A stretch of DNA of 36,316 nucleotides from Vicinamibacterales bacterium (GTDB lineage Bacteria > Acidobacteriota > Vicinamibacteria > Vicinamibacterales > UBA8438), in contig CALLXD010000069.1 in NCBI GenBank assembly GCA_937766455.1, positions 1-36,316 on the forward strand. The letters are read 5' to 3'. The position numbers were made by a program, and so were the translations under genes. Position 1 is the stretch's first letter; every line of letters begins with the position of its first letter. Of this stretch, positions 1-9,033 are shown piece by piece. A model generated the notes under the pieces. That model searched no databases and was not told the origin of the DNA. It saw only the letters and a program-made list of their open reading frames with translations.

Positions 1-1254
1 GAGAACGCGGGCTTTGCGCGGGCCTGCGCCGACGCCGGGCTCACCTTTATCGGGCCGTCTCCCGAGGTGATCGACACGATGGGCGGCAAGACGGCGGCGC
101 GACGAGCCGCCATCGCGGCCGGTGTTCCGGTGGTGCCCGGCACGGAGGCGCTACCGGAGTCGCTGACCGACGAGGCGTTGTGTGACCGCGCCGACGAGGT
201 CGGATACCCGTTGTTCATCAAAGCGGTCGCTGGGGGTGGCGGTCGCGGCATGCGTCGGGTGGACGACCACGACGAAGTGGTTGCGGCGGTGGCCGCGGCA
301 CGCTCCGAGGCGGGCGCCGCATTTGGCGAGTCGGCCGTCTACTTCGAGCGGTTGGTCGAGTCGGCGCGGCACGTGGAAGTGCAGGTGCTGGGCGATGGAC
401 ACGGCGTGGTGGTCCCGTTTGTCGAACGCGAGTGTTCTATTCAGCGGCGTCATCAGAAGGTGATCGAGGAGTCGCCGTCAGTTGCGGTCACTCCTGCGAT
501 CCGAGCCGCGCTGGCAGAAGCGGCGGTGGCACTCTCGGCGGCCGTGTCCTATGCGAGCGCGGGTACGTTGGAGTTCTTGCTCGACGCGCAGGGTCGTTTC
601 TACTTCCTCGAGATGAACACGCGGTTGCAGGTCGAACATCCGGTGACCGAACTCGTGACCGGCATCGATCTGGTGGAGTGGCAGATCCGGATCGCCCGAG
701 GCGAACCGCTGACGGTCGACCCGGAACGCGCGCTCCGTCCCGACGGACACGCGATCGAGTGTCGCGTCTACGCCGAGGACCCAGACGCGGGCTTCATCCC
801 CTCGCCCGGGCGCATTACCGCACTGCGCGGTCCGTCCGGGCCGGGTGTCCGCGACGACAGCGGGGTCGAAGCTGGGTTCGATGTCCCCGTCTTTTATGAC
901 TCGATGATCTCTAAGGTCAGTGCCTGGGCTCCCGATCGTGCCGGTGCGATCGCCCGCATGCGTCGGGCGTTGCACGAATATCAGATCACGGGTATTACGA
1001 CCGTCATTCCTGCCTTGCTCTGGGTCCTGGAGCAGGACCGCTTCATGGATGGCGCCTTTGATACGAGTTTTCTCGACGGGGTGCTGGCCGCGCGCGCAGG
1101 TGAGTCATTTTCCGAACTGACGGAGGAACAAACAGACATCGCGGTGGTTGCGGCGGCGATGCACGCGTATCTGTCCGTTCCCCAGACGACGGCGACGACG
1201 GCGGCGGCGTCGCCGTGGCGACACGCTGCCCGTCTCGAGGGCGTGGGCCAATGA
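1..1254 (+). CDS. accC: Biotin carboxylase subunit of an acyl-CoA carboxylase (5' partial)
   Basis: ATP-dependent carboxylation of biotin on the carrier protein encoded by the next gene, the first half-reaction of acetyl-, propionyl- or methylcrotonyl-CoA carboxylases. The frame is open from base 1 (ENAGFARACADAGL, then FIGPSPEVIDTMGGK), so the N-terminus lies outside the window and 417 residues are visible. Seen in order: the ATP-grasp glycine loop AVAGGGGRGMR, the CSIQRRHQK segment, the active-site segment EMNTRLQVEHPVTE, and the C-terminal biotin-carboxylase domain (IECRVYAEDP). A divergent Ala/Thr-rich tail of about 50 residues follows. The stop overlaps the next start (ATGA at 1251-1254), implying translational coupling. 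The acyl-CoA substrate cannot be told because the carboxyltransferase is not in the window; the symbol denotes the family only. Confidence 0.93.
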   Translation, partial: ENAGFARACADAGLTFIGPSPEVIDTMGGKTAARRAAIAAGVPVVPGTEALPESLTDEALCDRADEVGYPLFIKAVAGGGGRGMRRVDDHDEVVAAVAAARSEAGAAFGESAVYFERLVESARHVEVQVLGDGHGVVVPFVERECSIQRRHQKVIEESPSVAVTPAIRAALAEAAVALSAAVSYASAGTLEFLLDAQGRFYFLEMNTRLQVEHPVTELVTGIDLVEWQIRIARGEPLTVDPERALRPDGHAIECRVYAEDPDAGFIPSPGRITALRGPSGPGVRDDSGVEAGFDVPVFYDSMISKVSAWAPDRAGAIARMRRALHEYQITGITTVIPALLWVLEQDRFMDGAFDTSFLDGVLAARAGESFSELTEEQTDIAVVAAAMHAYLSVPQTTATTAAASPWRHAARLEGVGQ

Positions 1255-1826
1255 CGGCGGTCTCACAGGTGCCAACACAGCGCCGCGTGCTGCGGCTGCA
1301 GGTCGAGATCGCTGGCTCGCTCCGGCAGGTGACGGTTGAGCCAGTCGCCGGCGATTCCTCGCAGGTCATGGTGAGTTGGGACGACACGCGGTATGTCGTT
1401 GATGCCGTGCCTCGAGCGGGTGGGTTGTCGCTGACCATGCCAGTCGGACCCTGGGCGAGCCGCGAGGTGACGTGCCACGCCTTGGCGTCTGGCGACGTGC
1501 GGATCGGGCTTGATGGTCGGCAAGTCACCGTGCGGGTCGGTGACGGGCGTCGGGGGCGGGACGCCGCGGCGTCCGGTGCCGCCGGAGACCACGCGATTGT
1601 CGCGTCCATGCCTGGGCGAGTGGTGCGCGTCTCGGTCGAGCCGGGAGATGTCGTAACCCGCGGGCAGCAGGTGGTCGCCGTTGAAGCGATGAAGATGGAG
1701 AACGCGCTGGCGTCGCCCATCGATGGGGTCGTCAGCGAGGTGCGCGTCGCGGTGGATGACACGGTCGAGGCCGCGACAGTACTCGTCGTCGTGAGTGCTG
1801 ACGATACGGAACCAGCGACACCATGA
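1251..1826 (+). CDS. Biotin carboxyl carrier protein (biotinyl-domain protein)
   Basis: Carries the biotin carboxylated by the preceding subunit and delivers it to a carboxyltransferase. The 191-residue protein has a poorly conserved N-terminal beta-rich half and a C-terminal biotinyl/lipoyl domain at about residues 115-183. The biotin site is EAMKMEN, with Lys148 as the predicted biotinylated lysine. ATG 1251 was chosen over the in-frame ATG at 1215 because it gives the 4-base ATGA overlap with the biotin carboxylase and has GAGG at 1237-1240 upstream. Its own stop overlaps the next start in the same ATGA way at 1823-1826. The long N-terminal part resembles the linker region of fused acyl-CoA carboxylase alpha chains, so the pair looks like a split alpha subunit. 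Confidence 0.92.
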   Translation: MTAVSQVPTQRRVLRLQVEIAGSLRQVTVEPVAGDSSQVMVSWDDTRYVVDAVPRAGGLSLTMPVGPWASREVTCHALASGDVRIGLDGRQVTVRVGDGRRGRDAAASGAAGDHAIVASMPGRVVRVSVEPGDVVTRGQQVVAVEAMKMENALASPIDGVVSEVRVAVDDTVEAATVLVVVSADDTEPATP

Positions 1827-4800
1827 TGGACTCACCGTCCGGGACCCCCGAAGCCGAGGAGACGCCGGTGCCGTCCTCTGCGCCGGAGGCGGCCACGGTG
1901 CCGGACCCGCCCGTGACGGCACGGCCCGCCTTTCGGGCGCGTCTGCGGGGCTGGTCTCGCGGTTGGCCGGGCCGGCTTGTCCGCTGGGGCGCTGGCGCGC
2001 TCGCGGTGACGGTCGCGGTGGCGATCGTCGCCACGGTCACGATCGACCTCGGTCCGCTGGTCCGTGGCCGCGCCGAGGACGCCGCGTCAAACCAGCTCGA
2101 TCGCGAGGTCAGCATCGGTCGCATCGGGATTTATCTCATGCCCGGAAAGTTCCTCGTCGAGGACCTGTTCATCGCTGGCCTCACGCCAGACGATGAGCCG
2201 TTCATGACGGCGGAACGGATCGCGATCTCCGTGGATTGGCTGGCCCTGCTGCATCGAGAATTCCTGGTCGATGCCGAGATGACGAGCTGGCGGATGCGCG
2301 CTGAGTCATACGCCGACGGTACGCAGAGCTTTCCGGCATTCGTGCCGAACCGGAGTTCGGACGAGAAGGAGCCGGTCGAGCCCGACCCGCCGCCGACCGA
2401 CGAGGACGGCGAGGACGGCGAGGACGGCGAGGACAACGACCGATGGGTCGCCACGCTGCGCCATCTTGGCGCGACCCAGGGTGAGTTTGTGCTGGAGGAC
2501 TACGGCTCGAACTTTGGCGTGGTCTGCGCGAACCTCACAGTCAGCATTACCAAGATCTTCGACTACCGGGGCGACGCATCGTGTACCGGTGGCAGCATCC
2601 GTGTCAGCGATTTTGAGCCGATGTGGATGGACATGGCGACGAACTTCCTGCTGGACGGGAGCCAGGTGTATCTGAGCCGTGTCGACGTGGAGACCGATGG
2701 CGCCAGTACGAGGGTTGTGGGCGATGTCGACATGCGCAATCTCGCGGAGATGACCTACGAGTTGGAGTCGGACCTCGACCTCCCAAGGTTGCGCGAAATA
2801 TTTTTCGCCGACGACGGCTTCACCGCCTCCGGTGAGGCCCACTTCACCGGGACGTTTCAGAAGTTCGAAGACGGGTATGACCTGAGTGGGGCGATCACCA
2901 GTCCGCTCCTCGGACTCGCCACGGACGGTGGCCAGTTCCGGTTCCCCAGCCTCGAGGGGCAACTCGTCTGGCAGCCCGATCGCTTCGACATGTGGGACGT
3001 GACGTCCACGCTCTTTGGCGGCGATGTGCGGGCCGAACTGACGACGTTCGGCACGAAGGACCCGTGGCAGGGGACCTTCGACGCCCACTACGAGGACGCC
3101 GATGTCGTCGAGTTGGCGCGGTTCTTCGAACTCAGTGGTATCCAGCCCATCGCCCGCGCGTCCGGTCACAACCAGATGGAGTGGCCGACCGCGCGGTCAG
3201 GAGGGTCGCGTCATACCGGGACCATCCAGCTGCATCCGCTGGAGGGCGTTACGCTGGCCACCGCTGTGCTGGCGCCGGGCGCCGCTCAGCGCGTGGCGTC
3301 CCGAAGCGGGCAGCCACCGGACCTGACGACCACCGAGTTCCAGGTGGGTGGAGCGCTGGACTATGTGTTCGAGGGCGACGCGATCGAACTGACCTCGGGC
3401 TACATCGCCACACCGTCCACCCACGTGACGTTCGACGGACGTACCGGGGGTGACGCCCCGACGCGCATCCCGTTCCGAGCGACGAGTTCCGACTGGCAGG
3501 AGGGCTACCGGCTCATGACCGCGGTGATGACCGCGGTCGGGTCACCGACCGAACCATTCGAGGTGGACGGGGCCGGCACGTTCGAGGGGGTCATGCTGGG
3601 CGACCTTGCGCGCCCCCGCGTGGAAGCCACGTTCGCCGGCGAGGCGCTACACGCCTGGAACGTCGATTGGGGGGTCGGGGGCGGCGGGATCGTCGTGGAC
3701 AACGGCTATCTGGAGGTGAGGAACGGGCTGTTCCGGAACGACGGGGCCGAATTCGGCGCCGACGGCACGTTCTCGATTGGTGGGTCCGACGTTGACGGCG
3801 GCGAAGACATCAACGCGGTCGTCACCATGGTCTCGTTTCCGACATCGCACATCCGGTCGGCATTTGGACTGGAAGACGGCTACACCATCGACGGGCCGGC
3901 CACCGGCGAGGTGCGCCTCTATGGTCCGTACCGCGCGATGTTCGGGTACGGACAGGTCGTGCTGGAGCAGCCGATCGCCTACGGCGAACCGATCGATTCG
4001 GCCTCGTCCGGGCTGCGGTTCGAGGGGAACGGCGTCCGTCTCGACGGATTCGAGATGCGCAAGGGGTCCGGGACCGTGACCGGTGCCGCTTTCATCGGCT
4101 GGGACGCGTCGTATGTCTTCAACTGGGACGTGCGCGATCTCGAGATCAACACGGTGACCAGCATGCCGGCGCCACCCGAGCCGCTGTCTGGCGTCGTCAA
4201 TTTCAATATCGCGGGAGTCGGGGCGTTCGACGATCCGCGCTATGAAATTAGCGGTACCGTCGTCGATCTGTTCGTGGGGGACGAGGAGATCGGGCAGGTC
4301 ACGACGCGTCTGAGCGTCCGCGACGACCTTCTGACGGTCAATCTCGAGGGGGCGTCGTCAACGCTGGCCGTGTCGGCAGCCGGTCAGGTGGAGATGACCG
4401 ACATGCTGACCGATTTGCGGGTCCGGGTGACCAACGCGTCCCTCGCACCGTATGTGCGGATGTTCGACCCGAGGTTGTCACCCTACACCTCCGCCGTGGT
4501 GAGCGGGTCCGCGCACATTCAAGGCCAGTTGCAGACGGACCGCGTGCGGGTCGACGCCACCATTGAGCAGGCCGACCTGACGTTGCTGGAGTACGACCTG
4601 CGCAACGACGGTCCGATCGAACTACGGCTCGACGGGCAAACCATCGTCATCGATCGGCTCCGACTCGTGGGCGAGGGGACGGCGCTCGATCTGTCCGGTT
4701 CGGTCGATCTGGCCACCGACGCGTTGGGCTTGGACATTGATGGGGACGCCAATCTCGGCATCCTGAGGGGTCTCGTGCCGGACCTGCGCGGATCCGGAGT

Positions 4801-6061
4801 GGCGCAGGTGCGCACACGGGTGAGGGGGACGTTCGCCCAGCCAGAGCTGGCTGGACAAGCCGCGTTGCTCAACGGCCGCATACGCCACATCGGTTTGCCC
4901 CACGGGTTGGAAGCGATCAACGGACGGGTGTTGTTCGAGGAAGGTGGCCTGCGGTTCGACGATATCCCGGCGGTTATGGGTGGGGGCGCGGTGACGATCG
5001 GCGGTCGAGTCGGCTTGGACGGTGTCGATCTGCAGGAGCTGGCCATCACGCTGACCGGCCGCGAGATGCAGTGGCGTTATCCCGTCGGGTTTCGTTCGCT
5101 CGTTGATGCCAATCTGGTGCTGCGCGGGGGCGCCGCCAGCCCGGTGCTGGCCGGCACCATCGACGTGCGCGATGCCAACTTGCTGGACGGACTCGACCTG
5201 GGCACCGGCTTGTTCAGCGGCGGCGAAGACGAACTCGAGGTCGAGGTTCCTGAGTCCGACGCGTCGGTGCTTCCGCTTGCCCTGGATATTCGCGTCGTGG
5301 CGCCATCCAGTTTGCGGATGACGAGCAATGCGGTGCGCGTCGTCGCCAGCGCCGACTTGACGGTCCAGGGTACCTACGACCAGCCACAGTTGTTCGGCTC
5401 CGCCGACATGGAGAGCGGAGAGGCTTTCTTTGAGGGGCTGCGGTATCGGTTGAACTACGGCACGATCAGTCTTGCCAATCCGAACAAGATCGAGCCGTTC
5501 GTCAACGTCGAAGTTGAGACCGACGTCCGTGTGCCCGGTCAGACCTATCGGGTCACGGTGCAGGCCACCGGAAGCACGGACGACCAGTTCGCACTGAACT
5601 TCTCGTCGGACCCGCCGCTACCGGAGGTCGATGTCATTGGCTTGCTGCTGGGAGACATTCGCGATCCCCAGAGTGCCGACCTGCGCGCCGCCCGATCGCC
5701 TGAATTGGCGCAGCAGCAGCGGATTCAGGCCAGTGCCGCGCGCTTGCTGACGAGTTCCTTGTCGGCTGGCGTGGGCCGTGTGGTCGAGGAGTCGTTTGGT
5801 GTCGACTCCTTTCAAATCACACCGTCGCTCGGTGACCCTTCATCACAACAGTCGGCGCAGCTCAATCCGACCGCGCGCGTGCTGATCGGTCAACGGATTT
5901 CTGACCGCGCGCACTTGATGTTGTCGCGCGCCATCAGCGGTGCCAATCGCGACCTCATCGTCGTGTTCGAGTATGACCAGAGTGACCGGCTGGCGTGGAT
6001 CCTGTCCCAGAATGAAGACCGCACCTATGCGCTCGATTTTCGTGTGAGGCACGCCTTTTGA
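1823..6061 (+). CDS. tamB: TamB-like translocation/assembly module protein (AsmA-like family)
   Basis: A 1412-residue inner-membrane-anchored, periplasm-spanning protein of the TamB/DUF490 type. The family works with an Omp85 barrel in outer-membrane protein insertion and, in several members, in phospholipid transport between membranes. Seen: a cytoplasmic Pro/Ala-rich N-terminus, one transmembrane helix at about residues 55-74, an AsmA-like start (QLDREVSIGRIGIYLMPG), an acidic linker at about 179-206 with GED repeats, a very long beta-rich region, and a C-terminal TamB domain (NPNKIEPFVNVEVETDVRVPG, then LPEVDVIGLLLGD). It ends in Phe, like a strand that pairs with a barrel. The Omp85 gene follows with a 4-base overlap, which strongly supports the partnership. 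It is close in length to E. coli TamB (about 1260 residues). Confidence 0.88.
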   Translation: MMDSPSGTPEAEETPVPSSAPEAATVPDPPVTARPAFRARLRGWSRGWPGRLVRWGAGALAVTVAVAIVATVTIDLGPLVRGRAEDAASNQLDREVSIGRIGIYLMPGKFLVEDLFIAGLTPDDEPFMTAERIAISVDWLALLHREFLVDAEMTSWRMRAESYADGTQSFPAFVPNRSSDEKEPVEPDPPPTDEDGEDGEDGEDNDRWVATLRHLGATQGEFVLEDYGSNFGVVCANLTVSITKIFDYRGDASCTGGSIRVSDFEPMWMDMATNFLLDGSQVYLSRVDVETDGASTRVVGDVDMRNLAEMTYELESDLDLPRLREIFFADDGFTASGEAHFTGTFQKFEDGYDLSGAITSPLLGLATDGGQFRFPSLEGQLVWQPDRFDMWDVTSTLFGGDVRAELTTFGTKDPWQGTFDAHYEDADVVELARFFELSGIQPIARASGHNQMEWPTARSGGSRHTGTIQLHPLEGVTLATAVLAPGAAQRVASRSGQPPDLTTTEFQVGGALDYVFEGDAIELTSGYIATPSTHVTFDGRTGGDAPTRIPFRATSSDWQEGYRLMTAVMTAVGSPTEPFEVDGAGTFEGVMLGDLARPRVEATFAGEALHAWNVDWGVGGGGIVVDNGYLEVRNGLFRNDGAEFGADGTFSIGGSDVDGGEDINAVVTMVSFPTSHIRSAFGLEDGYTIDGPATGEVRLYGPYRAMFGYGQVVLEQPIAYGEPIDSASSGLRFEGNGVRLDGFEMRKGSGTVTGAAFIGWDASYVFNWDVRDLEINTVTSMPAPPEPLSGVVNFNIAGVGAFDDPRYEISGTVVDLFVGDEEIGQVTTRLSVRDDLLTVNLEGASSTLAVSAAGQVEMTDMLTDLRVRVTNASLAPYVRMFDPRLSPYTSAVVSGSAHIQGQLQTDRVRVDATIEQADLTLLEYDLRNDGPIELRLDGQTIVIDRLRLVGEGTALDLSGSVDLATDALGLDIDGDANLGILRGLVPDLRGSGVAQVRTRVRGTFAQPELAGQAALLNGRIRHIGLPHGLEAINGRVLFEEGGLRFDDIPAVMGGGAVTIGGRVGLDGVDLQELAITLTGREMQWRYPVGFRSLVDANLVLRGGAASPVLAGTIDVRDANLLDGLDLGTGLFSGGEDELEVEVPESDASVLPLALDIRVVAPSSLRMTSNAVRVVASADLTVQGTYDQPQLFGSADMESGEAFFEGLRYRLNYGTISLANPNKIEPFVNVEVETDVRVPGQTYRVTVQATGSTDDQFALNFSSDPPLPEVDVIGLLLGDIRDPQSADLRAARSPELAQQQRIQASAARLLTSSLSAGVGRVVEESFGVDSFQITPSLGDPSSQQSAQLNPTARVLIGQRISDRAHLMLSRAISGANRDLIVVFEYDQSDRLAWILSQNEDRTYALDFRVRHAF
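2402..2434 (+). repeat. 9-bp tandem repeat coding for GED units in tamB
   Basis: GAGGACGGC is repeated exactly three times, followed by a partial copy (GAGGAC). It encodes an acidic Glu-Asp-Gly stretch in the linker after the AsmA-like start of the TamB-like protein. Such in-frame perfect repeats can change copy number by slippage without breaking the frame. Confidence 0.9.
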
Positions 6062-9033
6062 ACCGAGGGTCCGTATGGCTGCTGGCCGCGGTGCTGGTCG
6101 GCGTGCCAGCCTCGAGCCGAGCCGCACCATTCTCGGACCTCGTCGGGCAACCGGTGGCCGAGATTCGCGTGGTGCGCGACGGCGTGGCCATCCAGGACCG
6201 TGCGATTCTGGAGTTGATCGAAACTCGCGCCGCCCAGCCGTTCTCCCTTCGACAGGTTCGGGAGAGCGTGGTCCATCTCTTTACCCTTGGCGACTTCGCC
6301 GATGTCCAGGTGAGCGCAACGTCGGATGCTCGCGGCGTGGTCGTGCGCTACGACCTGATCCCGGTCCGCACGACGGGACCGGTGGAGATTCGCGGCAATC
6401 TCGGTCTTCCGTCTGAGGCCATCCTCGATCCGATTACCCGTCGTTTCGGGCGTGCGGTCCGCGTCGACCAGATCCCGGCCGTGGTCGCGATGATCGAGGC
6501 GATCTATCGCGAGGCTGGACGGTTCGCGGTACGCGTCAACGCAGACACGGTCGGCAGTCATCTGGCGTTGGACATCGATCAAGGTCCGGCGGCCCTTGTC
6601 GAGCATATCGACGTGCGTGGTGTGTCAGACGAGGACCGCCCGGGCGTCTTGAGCAGACTTGGGCTCGAGGACGGTGCGGCGTACGACCCTGTCCGGCTGG
6701 AGACGCGCCTAGAGGAGTACGAGGCGGACGTTCGCAGCCGGCGGTACTACGAAGCACGTTTTGGCCATGATGTGTCGCCCAGTCCGGACGGGCGCGCGGT
6801 GGATCTCGTACTCGACCTGCAGACCGGCTCGCCGGTGGCGGTGGTCTTCGAGGGTGACGACGTCTCCGAGGCGCGTCTGGAAGAACTGGTGCCTATCGCG
6901 CGCGAGGGGTCCATCGACGAAGACCTACTGGAGGACTCGAGCCTCCGGTTGGAGACGTACTTGCGCGGACTCGGGTATCGGGAGGCACGCGTCACACACC
7001 GTCGGTTGGTCGAGGTGGGAGAGTTATCGGTTGTCTTCTCGGTGGAGCGCGGTCGTCTCCATCGCGTCGCCACTGTGGCATTCGACGGGCACCAGGCAGT
7101 GTCGGACGTGGAGCTCGCGGCGTTGTTCGGCCTGGCCCCTGGCCTCCCGCTGGTGATGTCGGAGATCGAGCAGGGCGTCGCCGCTGTGAGGACGTTCTAC
7201 GCCCGGCTCGGTTACAGCGATACCCAGGTCGTTCCGGTCATCAGCGAGGTGGACCCATCGCTGGCGGACCACCCGGACGGCGTGGACTCGGAGGGGGATA
7301 TCCATCTGGACTGCGCGGTCCAGATCATCGAGGGGATTCGCACGACGGTCGGTGCCGTGACGTTTAGCGGGAACGACGAGCTTGCGGCTGGCCCGCTGGC
7401 GGCGCTGCTTGAGACGATGCCTGGGGTGCCCTACTACGCGCCGCGCCTCGAGGCAGATCGACGGCGTATCCGAGCCCACTACCTCAACGAGGGCTACGAG
7501 ACGGTCCGCGTCGACGCCCGCGCCAGGTTCGGCGACGGTGACGCGAACGTGGACGTGACCTTTGAGGTCGCGGAGGGTGTCCAGGTCTTCGTGGACCACG
7601 TGCTTGTCGTGGGGACGAGGCAGATCGCGCCAGCAACCGTTCGCTCCGAAGTGACCCTGCGCCCCGGCGAACCACTGGGAGTCGACAACGAGATCGAGAC
7701 GCGCCGCCGGTTGAACGCGTTGGGACTGTTTCGTCGGGTCGATATCGTGACGTTGAGTCACGGAAGCGGCGACCGACGCGACGTGGTCGTGGTCGTCGAG
7801 GAGGCGCCGGCCACGAGTGTGGGGTACGGCGGGGGCGTTCAGGTCACCCAGCGGCTCCGGGCGAGCGAGGGGGGCGCCGCGGCCGAGCGTTTGGAGCTGG
7901 CGCCGCGCGGGTTCTTCGAGATCGGTCGACGTAACTTGTGGGGCAAGAATCGCTCGGTGGACTTGTTCACCAGGGTCAGCGTGCGTCGCAAGGACGATCT
8001 GGATGCGCCGACGCCGACCTCGAACTTCGGGTTCAACCAGTACCGGATGCTGCTGAACTACCGCGAGCCGCAGGCCTTCGGACGCGCGGGCGACCTGCTC
8101 ATCTCAGGATTCATCGAGCAGACGATTCGGCCCAGTTTCGATCTGTTCGGGCGCGGCGTGAATGTCGCACTGAGACGGGCCATCGGTTTCACGATGACCG
8201 GTAGCGTCGGCTATCGCTACGGTCAAAACCGGCTGACGAATGCCCAGTTCCTGCAAGAGGAGGCGCCGCTCGTCGACCGGCTGTTCCCAACCGTGACGCT
8301 GTCGACGTTTTCCGGCGGACTGGTGAGAGACACGCGCGACGATCCGCTCGAACCGACGCGGGGGGCGTTCTTCGGCGTCGAGACCGCGGCGGCCTTTCGC
8401 GCGATCGGATCCGAAGTGGGGTTCATGAAGACCTCGTTCCAAGGGGCCGTGTTTCGGCGGCTGCCCCGCGATCTGGTGTTCGCGGCCGGTGGACGCCTTG
8501 GCCTGGCGCGCGGGTTCAACCGCACGGTGACCATCAGCTCTCTTCCGGTGCTGGTCGCGCGCGACGACGGCGTGCTGGTCTTCGTCGAGACGGGGGAGGC
8601 GAGGCCGGTGCAGATCTCCGATCTGCCGGCGAGCGAACGGTTCTTCGCCGGAGGGGACACCACGGTGCGCGGGTTTGCGCTGGACCGCCTCGGCACCGGG
8701 CCGACTGTGGGCCAGCCGGGTGAGGCCCCGACGATCGACCCGAATGGATTTCCCACCGGGGGGAATGCGATGCTCGTGGTGAATACCGAGCTACGCGTGC
8801 CGGTCACGGCCGCCATTCAGCTGGTCGGGTTCTTCGATGCCGGCAACGTCTTTGACCGCATCGGACACTTCCAATTGGGTGAGATTCGCGGGAGTGCGGG
8901 ATTCGGGGTCCGCTATCGGTCGCCGGTGGGACCCATTCGCGTCGACCTGGGGTTCAAGCTGGACCGTCGTGAATTTGCCGGTGCGCGGGAGCCGCTGACC
9001 GCGCTGCACTTCAGTATCGGACAAGCCTTCTAA
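6058..9033 (+). CDS. Omp85-family outer membrane protein (BamA/TamA type) with seven POTRA domains
   Basis: Outer-membrane beta-barrel assembly protein, 991 residues. A Sec signal peptide ends near ASSRA-AP (about residue 22). By eye there are seven POTRA units at about residues 32-103, 106-176, 179-256, 258-333, 335-428, 429-509 and 510-583, each with the alternating beta-strand and helix layout and glycine-rich turns (e.g. VEHIDVRGV, VGAVTFSGND). The barrel runs from about 585 to 991, with the conserved GGDTTVRGF loop near 867-873, the GFGVRYRSPVGPIRVDLG strand, and a C-terminal Phe. The start is TTG, overlapping the tamB stop as TTGA, with GTGAGG at 6044-6049 eight bases upstream. E. coli BamA has five POTRAs and TamA three, so this is an extended version. 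Whether it serves as the cell's BamA or as a TamB partner cannot be decided here. Confidence 0.9.
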   Translation: MNRGSVWLLAAVLVGVPASSRAAPFSDLVGQPVAEIRVVRDGVAIQDRAILELIETRAAQPFSLRQVRESVVHLFTLGDFADVQVSATSDARGVVVRYDLIPVRTTGPVEIRGNLGLPSEAILDPITRRFGRAVRVDQIPAVVAMIEAIYREAGRFAVRVNADTVGSHLALDIDQGPAALVEHIDVRGVSDEDRPGVLSRLGLEDGAAYDPVRLETRLEEYEADVRSRRYYEARFGHDVSPSPDGRAVDLVLDLQTGSPVAVVFEGDDVSEARLEELVPIAREGSIDEDLLEDSSLRLETYLRGLGYREARVTHRRLVEVGELSVVFSVERGRLHRVATVAFDGHQAVSDVELAALFGLAPGLPLVMSEIEQGVAAVRTFYARLGYSDTQVVPVISEVDPSLADHPDGVDSEGDIHLDCAVQIIEGIRTTVGAVTFSGNDELAAGPLAALLETMPGVPYYAPRLEADRRRIRAHYLNEGYETVRVDARARFGDGDANVDVTFEVAEGVQVFVDHVLVVGTRQIAPATVRSEVTLRPGEPLGVDNEIETRRRLNALGLFRRVDIVTLSHGSGDRRDVVVVVEEAPATSVGYGGGVQVTQRLRASEGGAAAERLELAPRGFFEIGRRNLWGKNRSVDLFTRVSVRRKDDLDAPTPTSNFGFNQYRMLLNYREPQAFGRAGDLLISGFIEQTIRPSFDLFGRGVNVALRRAIGFTMTGSVGYRYGQNRLTNAQFLQEEAPLVDRLFPTVTLSTFSGGLVRDTRDDPLEPTRGAFFGVETAAAFRAIGSEVGFMKTSFQGAVFRRLPRDLVFAAGGRLGLARGFNRTVTISSLPVLVARDDGVLVFVETGEARPVQISDLPASERFFAGGDTTVRGFALDRLGTGPTVGQPGEAPTIDPNGFPTGGNAMLVVNTELRVPVTAAIQLVGFFDAGNVFDRIGHFQLGEIRGSAGFGVRYRSPVGPIRVDLGFKLDRREFAGAREPLTALHFSIGQAF

